A stretch of 15,235 nt of DNA from DATLFA01 sp039934635 (GTDB taxonomy: Bacteria > Actinomycetota > Acidimicrobiia > Acidimicrobiales > WLNW01): positions 1 through 15,235 of the forward strand of contig JBDTLT010000124.1 of the NCBI GenBank assembly GCA_039934635.1. The letters are read 5' to 3'. Made by a program: the position numbers and the translations under genes. The notes under the pieces are model-generated. The model was not told the origin of the DNA. It saw nothing but the letters and a program-made list of their open reading frames with translations, and did no database searches. Numbering within the stretch: the stretch's first letter is position 1; each line of letters starts with the position of its first letter. Positions 6,945 to 13,368 of this stretch are shown here, piece after piece.

Positions 6945-9283
6945 GTCATGAGTCTGAGGTAGGACGTGATGGTGACATCGTCGCTGCCCACGTCGAGCAG
7001 ACGCGTTTGTGCCGCGAGTTGCTCGCGATATTCGCGGTCCTTGACGGTGCGCTGCATGGCGTCGATCCATCCCTCGACATCCGCACCGTCGATGTACTGC
7101 GCCGCGGAACCGACGACTTCGACGTTCTCCGGGATCGGTGTCGCGAGGATCGGCAGCCCCGCGGTCGCCGCCTCGAGCAGGGCCAGCGGCCGTCCTTCGT
7201 AGCGCGACGGGAACACGAACACGTCGGCCATTGCGTAGATGTCGGCGATCTCGTCGATCGGTACGCGTCCGAGCAGCCGCACCCGTTCGCCCACGACACG
7301 AGCCGCCTGCTGGAGGTCGTCGGCCAGCGGCCCGTCGCCGGCGATGACGAGCATCGCGTCGGGGATGTCGGCCATCGCCTTGATGAGGATGTGCTGGTTC
7401 TTCTGCTCGGACAAGTTGCCCACGTTGAGCAAGACGGTCGCGTCGGTCGGGATGCCGTAGCGAGCCCGCGCCGCGGCAGGGTCACCGTCGAAGTGAGCCA
7501 CGGTGTTCGGGATGACCGTGCAGCGATCGAGAAATCGCTTTGGTAGGCCGTCGGCATCGCGTCGAGCCGAATCGCCGACGAACACGATGTGGCGGTAGAA
7601 GCCGAGCACGCCCATCACCGTGTGGACTGGTCGCAGCCACTTGTAGAAGATGCCGATCGCCAGGTGGTTGACCACAATACGCTGACGCACTCCTGCGAAC
7701 AGCGCGGCGGGCGCCCCGATGACTTGCGCCAAATCGCCGTGCATGATGACGGCCGCCGGCCGTTCGCGCCGTAGCGCGCGAACGAGCGACACGAAGAGAC
7801 GCGCGTTGCCGAGCAACGATGGCCGCGTGGGGCCCAGGATCTCGAAGTCGGCCGTGCTCGCCGATACCGGAGCGGTGCGGAACATACCGATGTTGTGCGT
7901 CGGATAACCGCGCGAACGAAAACCCTGCGCCAGCCGATACGCGACGGCTTCGCCACCGCGGTCTTGGACGCTGTAGAGAAGTTGGACGATGTTGCTACCG
8001 GCGGGCAACTCGTCGACGTCGGCCGGAGTGCTCACCGTCGACTCACCTTTTCCCGCGTGGCGGGCTTCGTGGATGTCGCACGCCGTGTCGATGTAGTCGA
8101 CGAACTGCTGCTCCAACGCCGCTTGATCGAGCAACGGCGCAGTCGGGAAGTCGTCTTCGTTGGCGAGCATCTCGAGCATGCGCTTACCAAGGTCTTCGAT
8201 GACCTGATCGGGGTCTTTCACGGGAACGAGCGGCATGAACTCGGGCCGGGTCATGTAGCGCCTCATCGTCTTGGCGCCGAGCACATCGAGTGCCACGACG
8301 GGCACGCCGAGCACGAGAGCCTCGGCCAATGCCATCGACGCCACGTCGGAGAGTGCGGAGTGCACGAAACCCTTCGACGCGCGGAGGTGTCGCAACATGT
8401 CGGGGCGGCTCATGCCGTCGATAAAGGTGATCCGAGATTCGGCGCCATAGTCGCGGACGATACGTTCGCACTCGGCGCGCATCTGACCGCGCTGCGGCGG
8501 CGCGATCACAAGGCGTACGCCCGGCGTCCGTGCGGCGGCTTCGATGGCGAGGAGCGGGCCCTTTTGTGCTCGTAGCGGCGACACGAAGTAGAGACAGTCT
8601 TCGCGTTCGGTGGGCGCTTCGACGGTGGGGACATCGACGAGCGCGGTTTGGATGAACACTTCGGTGGGCTGTCCCGGCCGGGCCCTGCGCACCGACGGAT
8701 AGTCGAGCGCGAGCAGCATGAGATCGACCGACTTGCGCGATTTGCGCGTCGAGGGGATTCGGGCGAAGCACCATGTCGAGATGTTGTCGATCACGTCGCG
8801 CACCCGACTGCGCCGGCTCAGCGCGCCGCGCAACGGCCCGGGCACTCGATCGGCACCGGTGCATGGTCCCCACACGGTCGGGATGTCCTCGAGGTGACGC
8901 AGCGGCGACGGCAGCCAACCGGGTGAGTACGACACATGCCACGCGACGCGAAAGCGGCCCGTGGCCGCGAGTTCGCGAAGGCGAGGCGTCGCCCGCCGCA
9001 GCCAGATCAGGTAGGAGACGAACTGGGCGTAGTGGTGCAGGCGGTACAGCGCGTTGCCGAGCCACGACTCTTGGACGGGCACGACGGTGAGCTCGATCTC
9101 GGGGTTTTCACGCGACCACCGTTCGAGCGCTTCGGCGTCCGCGGTGCCGACGAGCACGGTGCAGCGCGCCGCGGTGGTCAGAGCGCGGAGAACGCTGAAG
9201 CCCGCGCCGGACTCTGAGCCACGGTCGGGGCTGCACTCATACCCGATAACGAGTATTTCTGGACGCTCTGATGGTTCACTCAC
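6941..9283 (-). CDS. Tandem glycosyltransferase: two GT4 (GT-B) enzymes in one reading frame
   Basis: A single 780-codon frame encoding two complete retaining GT4-type glycosyltransferases, likely adding two consecutive sugars to the lipid-linked repeat in the cytoplasm. Module 1 (about 1-405) starts EILVIGYECSPDRGSESGAGF, a family hallmark, has VWGPCTGA (137-144), and ends in a donor-binding block with D313 and E321 in the E-x7-E position (SDVASMALAEAL) followed by GVPVVALD. Module 2 (about 431-780) starts NIVQLLYSVQDRGGEAVAYR, has LLNVGNLSEQKNQ (618-630), LVIAGDGPL and a classical E696-x7-E704 (YEGRPLALLEA) followed by GLPILATP. Each half is the length of a normal stand-alone GT4. The start is GTG at 9283 with GAGGG 9 nt upstream. 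Inside the linker, a good Shine-Dalgarno precedes an in-frame GTG (codon 417). The gene lies 113 bp after the phosphatase gene and its stop overlaps the flippase start. Confidence 0.9.
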   Translation of the reverse strand: MSEPSERPEILVIGYECSPDRGSESGAGFSVLRALTTAARCTVLVGTADAEALERWSRENPEIELTVVPVQESWLGNALYRLHHYAQFVSYLIWLRRATPRLRELAATGRFRVAWHVSYSPGWLPSPLRHLEDIPTVWGPCTGADRVPGPLRGALSRRSRVRDVIDNISTWCFARIPSTRKSRKSVDLMLLALDYPSVRRARPGQPTEVFIQTALVDVPTVEAPTEREDCLYFVSPLRAQKGPLLAIEAAARTPGVRLVIAPPQRGQMRAECERIVRDYGAESRITFIDGMSRPDMLRHLRASKGFVHSALSDVASMALAEALVLGVPVVALDVLGAKTMRRYMTRPEFMPLVPVKDPDQVIEDLGKRMLEMLANEDDFPTAPLLDQAALEQQFVDYIDTACDIHEARHAGKGESTVSTPADVDELPAGSNIVQLLYSVQDRGGEAVAYRLAQGFRSRGYPTHNIGMFRTAPVSASTADFEILGPTRPSLLGNARLFVSLVRALRRERPAAVIMHGDLAQVIGAPAALFAGVRQRIVVNHLAIGIFYKWLRPVHTVMGVLGFYRHIVFVGDSARRDADGLPKRFLDRCTVIPNTVAHFDGDPAAARARYGIPTDATVLLNVGNLSEQKNQHILIKAMADIPDAMLVIAGDGPLADDLQQAARVVGERVRLLGRVPIDEIADIYAMADVFVFPSRYEGRPLALLEAATAGLPILATPIPENVEVVGSAAQYIDGADVEGWIDAMQRTVKDREYREQLAAQTRLLDVGSDDVTITSYLRLMT
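8033..8051 (-). promoter_or_regulatory. Internal Shine-Dalgarno and GTG start at the glycosyltransferase domain junction
   Basis: On the minus strand AAAAGGTGAG (8051-8042) is followed by a 6-nt spacer and an in-frame GTG (8035-8033, codon 417 of the tandem glycosyltransferase). AGGTGA is an exact match to the 3' part of the extended anti-Shine-Dalgarno target (AGGAGGTGA), and the spacing is ideal. The GTG lies in the low-conservation linker, 13 codons before module 2 begins at NIVQLLYS. Starting here would give a stand-alone 364-aa GT4 enzyme. It may be a relic from before two genes fused, or a working start giving a second product. Confidence 0.5.
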
Positions 9284-9396
9284 GCCGGTGAGCCCTCGAG
9301 CGGACGCGTCGGTGACATCATCACGACTCCGTTGGTAGCGGGTGTTTCGATTCTACGGACTCGCCAGGGAGGCTTCCTGGGTCGATCGGACCTCTG

Positions 9397-9966
9397 TCAG
9401 CGAGACGCGTCACACGCGCCCACGACGGCGTCGGCGACCCGGTCCATCGAGAATTGCAGTTGGTCGAACGCCCGCCGGTGGATGCGTTTGGATTCACCGT
9501 GCGGATCAGAAATGTCATCGTTGCAGTGCACGCCCAGGAACTCGGCGTGCGAGCGAAACGGTGCGAGATGTTCGAGCCATTCGTCGAAGCCCTCACCCGT
9601 CGGCGGGAACGACGCCGCCTGGGCAATGAAGCCACCGACAGTGAAGATGCGCTCGTGGTCGGCGTCGAAGGAGACCATGAGATCACGCGCATGTCGGCGC
9701 TCCATTGTCAGCACGAGTCGGGCATCGCCGAGCAGGTGGCTGTCGACTTTGCGACTCTCGTGGAATGAGAGATCTAGACCGACCTCCGAGGCGAACGAAC
9801 TCATCATCGGGCAGGCCGGCGCGCCACTTTCGAGGAAGCCTCCCGACTCGACGATGGCGTTCAGACCGCGGCGCAACAACGCGCGATCGAGCAACATCGC
9901 CGACACGGGAGATCGGCAGACGTTGGCGGTGCACACGACGAGGACGCGTAGTCGTTGGTCGGCCAC
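9397..9966 (-). CDS. Low-molecular-weight protein tyrosine phosphatase
   Basis: A cytoplasmic cysteine-based phosphatase, 189 aa, of the Wzb/Etp/LMW-PTP family that removes phosphate from tyrosine kinases controlling polysaccharide assembly. The P-loop VCTANVCRSP carries the CX5R-S signature with nucleophile C12 and R18. The general-acid loop is DDISDPHG with D154-P155. At 189 aa it is longer than the usual 145-165; the extra residues sit between the core and the acid loop (about 108-148, FPPTGEGFDEWLEHLAPFRS and neighbours). The start is GTG at 9966 because no in-frame ATG precedes the P-loop. No Shine-Dalgarno is visible, and the upstream glycosyltransferase stop is only 9 bp away, suggesting coupling. 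The likely substrate is the BY-kinase encoded at 2751-4400 on the opposite strand; this is inference from locus content. Confidence 0.92.
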   Translation of the reverse strand: MADQRLRVLVVCTANVCRSPVSAMLLDRALLRRGLNAIVESGGFLESGAPACPMMSSFASEVGLDLSFHESRKVDSHLLGDARLVLTMERRHARDLMVSFDADHERIFTVGGFIAQAASFPPTGEGFDEWLEHLAPFRSHAEFLGVHCNDDISDPHGESKRIHRRAFDQLQFSMDRVADAVVGACDASR

Positions 9967-9975
9967 AACGCGACG

Positions 9976-10773
9976 CTACACCGTGCGTGTTGTCAGCTTC
10001 GGTCGGCGCCGCAGTACGGCCCACACGAAGCGACCGTTGCCGATGAGGTAGCGCTTCCACAGTCGCCTCGGTTCGGTGATGAGACGGAACAGCCACTCGA
10101 GGCCCAGGCGCTGCACGACACGAGGCGCCTGACGCTTGGTGCCCGCGTGGAAGTCGAACGCCGCACCGATGGCGATGAGCGTGGCGGGAACCAATTCACG
10201 AAAGTGATCGACGAACAAGTCTTGACGCGGCGTGCCGAGCCCGACCCAAACCACGTCGGCGCGAGCGTCGGTGATACGACGCGCGAGCTCTTGCTCCTCG
10301 GTTTCGGTCAAAGGCCGGAACGGCCCGGACTCCACGCCGACGAGCTCGGCACCCGGGAAGCGCTCGCGAAGGTTGGTCTCCAACTGAGCGATCACCTCGG
10401 GGGTACTGCCGTAGAGGAAGTGCCGCAGCCCGGCGGTGCGGCCGCGATCGATCGTCGCGACCATGAGATCGGGGCCGTAGACGCGATCGCGCATGTGTGA
10501 GAGCCCGAGACGCCGAGCGATCCAAACGAGGGGCATGCCATCGCTGAGATTGGCGTCGGCAGCATTCAACAGGTCGCGCAGCGAGTCGTCGTGAAGTGCC
10601 AGCGACAACGTGTAGGCATTGCAGAGGTGCACTGCCCGACCGCTCGGGCGGTCCTTCCAGGCCAACACCTGATCCACCATGGTGTCGATCTGGAACGCGT
10701 CGATGCGAACGCCGCAGACGACGAACGACTGCACGGTCGGATTGGTCAACGCTTTTGTCATCGTCTCGACCAT
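9976..10773 (-). CDS. WecG/TagA/CpsF family glycosyltransferase
   Basis: A GT26-family enzyme that adds the second sugar (ManNAc or a uronic acid derivative in characterised members) to an undecaprenyl-diphosphate-linked first sugar, at the cytoplasmic membrane face. From the start used here (265 aa), the conserved features are the N-terminal CGVRIDAFQIDTMVDQVL, HLCNAYTLSLA with N52, SDGMPLVW with the catalytic-type D78, VGLGTPRQD (177-185), GAAFDFHAG (203-211) and the C-terminal APRVVQRLGLEWLFRLITEP. The frame is open to a TTG at 10806, and ATG codons occur at 10773 and 10761. I chose 10773 because it leaves the usual short lead before the first conserved strand, but no clear Shine-Dalgarno marks any of them. 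It appears to be the first gene of the minus-strand series, followed after 9 bp by the phosphatase. The exact sugar is unknown. Confidence 0.9.
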   Translation of the reverse strand: MVETMTKALTNPTVQSFVVCGVRIDAFQIDTMVDQVLAWKDRPSGRAVHLCNAYTLSLALHDDSLRDLLNAADANLSDGMPLVWIARRLGLSHMRDRVYGPDLMVATIDRGRTAGLRHFLYGSTPEVIAQLETNLRERFPGAELVGVESGPFRPLTETEEQELARRITDARADVVWVGLGTPRQDLFVDHFRELVPATLIAIGAAFDFHAGTKRQAPRVVQRLGLEWLFRLITEPRRLWKRYLIGNGRFVWAVLRRRPKLTTRTV

Positions 10774-10783
10774 ACGCTGCCGA

Positions 10784-10909
10784 TCAACGTTCGCTGGTTG
10801 TGACAACAGTCGCCGGAGCGTCAGTGTGCGCGACGTATTTGATCGACGTACGCGACATGGCGGCCGGTGACAGGGGCGGAAAGCAGCATGAGGTGGCGTC
10901 GGCAGTCAT
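10784..10909 (-). CDS. Possible 41-codon upstream ORF before the WecG-like gene
   Basis: In the gap upstream of the polysaccharide series an ATG at 10909 opens 41 codons (MTADATSCCFPPLSPAAMSR onward) ending at TGA 10786-10784, only 10 nt before the preferred WecG start at 10773. TAGGA lies 4 nt upstream of the ATG. The product has no recognisable domain. If translated it could act as a leader peptide coupled to the WecG-like start. Random frames of this length are common in GC-rich DNA, so the call is weak. Confidence 0.2.
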   Translation of the reverse strand: MTADATSCCFPPLSPAAMSRTSIKYVAHTDAPATVVTTSER

Positions 10910-10966
10910 GTTGTCCTATCGGAAGAAAACGCCCCGAGCTGAGGCTCTCCGACACACGACGTTGGG

Positions 10967-12043
10967 TCAGCATGGGTGCTTCGCCGGGTCGAATCGCATG
11001 GCCGAAGCGGCCTTCACCAACGGTCGGGCATCGAACGGAGCCAAACCCGACAAGACTTCGGCCGGCCAGTCCACGCGCACCTCGACAGTGCCGGGGACCG
11101 GCAGCGGCCAGATCCACCACTGCGCCAGCACGCGGCGGTGCTCGCATCCTCGACGGTCATTCGGACGGCTCGTCTCCCAATGCGTCGACAGGGGCACCAG
11201 CGCCGGCCCGGTGGGACGCTCGCTGCGCCATCGGTCGATCGGGTTCATATTGGAGACCTTGGAACCGTCGGCGAACACGAGCTCGAAGCGCAGGATCTCC
11301 GGACCGTGGCGGCGCGTCGCGGCAAAGCCGGGCACGAGGATCTCGGGCGGATCGACCACCGGTGGCAGCACCCACGGGCGGCTCGACTCCACGTCGAGCG
11401 TGATGACGAAGCCGTGCTGGTTCGCCGCCAGATCGGCCACAGAGGCCACGGCGGTCACACTGCGGGCCACCTCGACACTGGCCGCCGCGCCGAAGGAGCA
11501 GGGCGTGAGCGGGGCGTCGGGCAGCGGGCCCCACCAAGGGCGGTGACGTTCGAGGTCGCGCCGATCGAGCGCTTGGAGCAACAGCGCCGCTTCTTCCTTG
11601 TTGAGGTGGCGGCGACCGTAGGCCGCGAGACGGTGCACCTCTTCGGGTCGCACGCCGAGTTCGCGCAGCACTGCGCACGCACCCGATCGAGGGTCGCTCA
11701 GCACGCCGTAGAGAATCTCGAACACGCCCGTCGGGCCCGTGCCGTCGTGGCGGCTCGTGTGCAGCGCGGCCAACGCCCGCGGGGTCAGCCGCGGGTCGCC
11801 GTCGTAGTCGTTGCTCATATAAGTGAACGGTTCACGGATCTTCTGGATGGCACGCTCCACGCGCAGCGCATCGAGGACGAACAGTTCGGCGATCTCGGCC
11901 ATCTCTCCTCGCGCCCGGGCAAAAAGACCGTAGAGGAGATACTCCGTCCCGCATTGTTGGTCGCCAATGGCAGCGGCAGCGGCGAGCGCGACCTCTAGTG
12001 CCCTTCGTGCGGTGTCGTCGAGGTCGTCGTAAGGCTCATCCAC
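10967..12043 (-). CDS. Clp N-domain protein without AAA+ module, fused to an uncharacterised C-terminal domain
   Basis: A 358-aa cytoplasmic protein. Residues 8-70 and 83-148 form two Clp_N repeats (helical, as at the N-terminus of ClpC/ClpA). The first contains CGTEYLLYGLF (31-41), aligning with the GTEHILLGL motif of ClpC, whose Glu helps bind phospho-arginine substrates in B. subtilis. In the second repeat the matching motif is GVFEILYGVL and the Glu is not in place. No Walker A or B motif follows. After a linker, residues about 187-350 form a beta-rich domain with FELVFADGSKV, QWWIWPLPVPG (308-318) and VDWPAEV. I recognise the W-W-x-W-P-L-P-x-P-G motif from uncharacterised actinobacterial proteins but know no function. 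The start is GTG at 12043, with only a weak ribosome site upstream. It is set apart from both neighbours by 113-193 bp gaps and is probably monocistronic. A role as adaptor or substrate receptor/decoy in Clp proteolysis is inference. Confidence 0.8.
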   Translation of the reverse strand: MDEPYDDLDDTARRALEVALAAAAAIGDQQCGTEYLLYGLFARARGEMAEIAELFVLDALRVERAIQKIREPFTYMSNDYDGDPRLTPRALAALHTSRHDGTGPTGVFEILYGVLSDPRSGACAVLRELGVRPEEVHRLAAYGRRHLNKEEAALLLQALDRRDLERHRPWWGPLPDAPLTPCSFGAAASVEVARSVTAVASVADLAANQHGFVITLDVESSRPWVLPPVVDPPEILVPGFAATRRHGPEILRFELVFADGSKVSNMNPIDRWRSERPTGPALVPLSTHWETSRPNDRRGCEHRRVLAQWWIWPLPVPGTVEVRVDWPAEVLSGLAPFDARPLVKAASAMRFDPAKHPC

Positions 12044-12156
12044 GGCCGCTCACGGTAGGGCGTCGTCATGTTGTGTTGTAAGGGCCGCGCGACTCAACGC
12101 ATGCCACCGCGACTGGGCACGTGGGCCTGATATTTCGCTCTATATGGCCAGAAGCG

Positions 12157-13296
12157 TTATTCGAGGCCACCAAAGAACCGGCGTATCTCCTCTGACAGCA
12201 ACTCGGGCGTCTCGAGGGCCGGGAAGTGACCGCCCTCGTCGACTTCGCTCCAACGCCGGATGTCATACAACTCCTCGACCCACCGTCGAGGCGGTTTGAA
12301 TGCGTCGCCGGGGAACTTGACGTAGCCCATCGGCACTCGGACCGGCGCGTCGGGGAGCGACGCGCCGAACCCCGCCAACCGCGTTTCGGCGTAAATGCGG
12401 TTGGCCGACGCGATCGTGCCGGTGACCCAGTAGATGGTGAGGTTGGTCAACAGCTCGTCCTTGGTGAATCGCGTCTCGATGTCACCATCGCAGTCGCTCC
12501 AGGCTCGGTACTTCTCGACGATCCAGGCCGCGAGGCCTAGGGGCGAGTCCATCAAGCTCGCCGAGAGTGTCTGCGGTCGGGTCGACTGGATGCGTTGGTA
12601 GCCCATCTGGTCTCGGCCCGCCGCGTACATCCGCGCGAGTTCGGCACGTTCTTGTTCGGTCACGTCGTCGGCGACGGCCGGGTCGGCCGGCTTGGGTGCG
12701 ATGACCATGCTCAGGTGCACGCCGATGCAGTGCGCCGGGTCGGTCAGGCCCAACTGTGAGCTGACCATCGCCCCCCAGTCCCCCCCGTGCGCGCCGTAGC
12801 GCTCGTAGCCGAGGGCCCGCATGACTTCGGCGAGCCCGACGGCGATGCGCCGGGGCGTCCAGCCGGTGGCGGTCGTAGGGCCGGAAAAACCGAAGCCGGG
12901 CAACGACGGCGCGACGACATGGAACTGCGGTGTGCCTTCGATCAACCGCGGCGTGACCTTCGCGAACTCGGCAAACGTGCTCGGCCAGCCCGACAGCAAC
13001 ACGATCGGCAACGCGTCGTCGTTCGCGGCCCGTTGATGGACGAAGTGGATTCGCTGGCCGTCGACCTCGGTCGTGTACTGGTCGAAGCGGTTGAGCTCGG
13101 CTTCGATGCGGCGCCAATCGAAGCCAGTGGCCCAGTAGTCGACGAGCTCTTCGAGATACGCACGGTCGGTACCCAATTGCCACGGCGTACCGCTCATCTC
13201 TTCGGGCCATCGCGCCCGGCGCAAGCGGCGCCGCAGGTCGTCGAGCACGCTCTCGGCCACGTCGATCACGAACGGCTGCACAGAAAGGTCGGGCAC
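12157..13296 (-). CDS. Epoxide hydrolase (EHN-domain alpha/beta hydrolase)
   Basis: A soluble alpha/beta hydrolase, 379 aa, of the microsomal-epoxide-hydrolase-like family that opens epoxides to diols through a covalent Asp ester. Residues 6-110 form the EHN domain (VQPFVIDVAESVLDDLRRRL, then ARWPEE). The nucleophile elbow is GGDWGAMVS with D173. The catalytic His is H357 in EGGHFPALETPELL, and the acid is probably D331 in KFPGDAFKPP. The oxyanion-hole motif reads LSGWPSTFAEF (101-111), with Ser where most members have His (HGWP). Y302 in NRIYAE fits a lid tyrosine. The GTG at 13296 puts the start just before the EHN domain; GTG 13308, preceded by GGGGATTTA, is an equally good alternative. 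The frame stays open much further upstream, but that part is antisense of the LLM gene. It is divergent from that gene across roughly 60-72 bp, so shared regulation is likely. The natural substrate is unknown. Confidence 0.9.
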   Translation of the reverse strand: MPDLSVQPFVIDVAESVLDDLRRRLRRARWPEEMSGTPWQLGTDRAYLEELVDYWATGFDWRRIEAELNRFDQYTTEVDGQRIHFVHQRAANDDALPIVLLSGWPSTFAEFAKVTPRLIEGTPQFHVVAPSLPGFGFSGPTTATGWTPRRIAVGLAEVMRALGYERYGAHGGDWGAMVSSQLGLTDPAHCIGVHLSMVIAPKPADPAVADDVTEQERAELARMYAAGRDQMGYQRIQSTRPQTLSASLMDSPLGLAAWIVEKYRAWSDCDGDIETRFTKDELLTNLTIYWVTGTIASANRIYAETRLAGFGASLPDAPVRVPMGYVKFPGDAFKPPRRWVEELYDIRRWSEVDEGGHFPALETPELLSEEIRRFFGGLE

Positions 13297-13323
13297 AACC
13301 CCGCACACTAAATCCCCGCTCCA

Positions 13324-13340
13324 AGAGCCGCTCGGGCTCT
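13324..13340. promoter_or_regulatory. Inverted repeat in the divergent epoxide hydrolase / LLM promoter region
   Basis: AGAGCC (13324-13329) and GGCTCT (13335-13340) form a perfect 6-bp inverted repeat around a 5-bp centre. It sits between the divergent starts (GTG 13296/13308 on minus, ATG 13369 on plus). No repressor gene lies next to it in the window. It could be an operator for a dimeric regulator; a short hairpin in the LLM leader is the alternative. A TAGGAT hexamer at 13357-13362 resembles a -10 box but also contains the AGGA ribosome-site core for the LLM gene. Confidence 0.35.
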
Positions 13341-13368
13341 GCTGTTTGCCCACCCCTAGGATCTGGTC

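Noticed and set aside
6945..7070. N-terminal 42-residue extension of the flippase frame
   Set aside because: It overlaps the glycosyltransferase C-terminus in another frame and is Arg/His-rich. The ATGA overlap at 6941-6944 gives a better start directly before the first membrane helix.
9364..9380. CCAGG...CCTGG hairpin in the gap between the phosphatase and the tandem glycosyltransferase
   Set aside because: The stem is short, is better formed on the non-transcribed strand, and has no T tract. Both genes appear to belong to one transcript.
10936..10947. GAGC-TGAG-GCTC hairpin followed on the minus strand by a T-rich run, as a terminator for the Clp_N gene
   Set aside because: The stem is only 4 bp and the T run begins 6 nt away, which is too weak for an intrinsic terminator.
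10905..12074. 10-nt repeat ACAACATGAC (minus strand) upstream of both the WecG-like region (10914-10905) and the Clp_N gene (12074-12065)
   Set aside because: Exact 10-mers repeat by chance many times in a 15-kb window. The two copies are at different distances from the gene starts and show no extended similarity.
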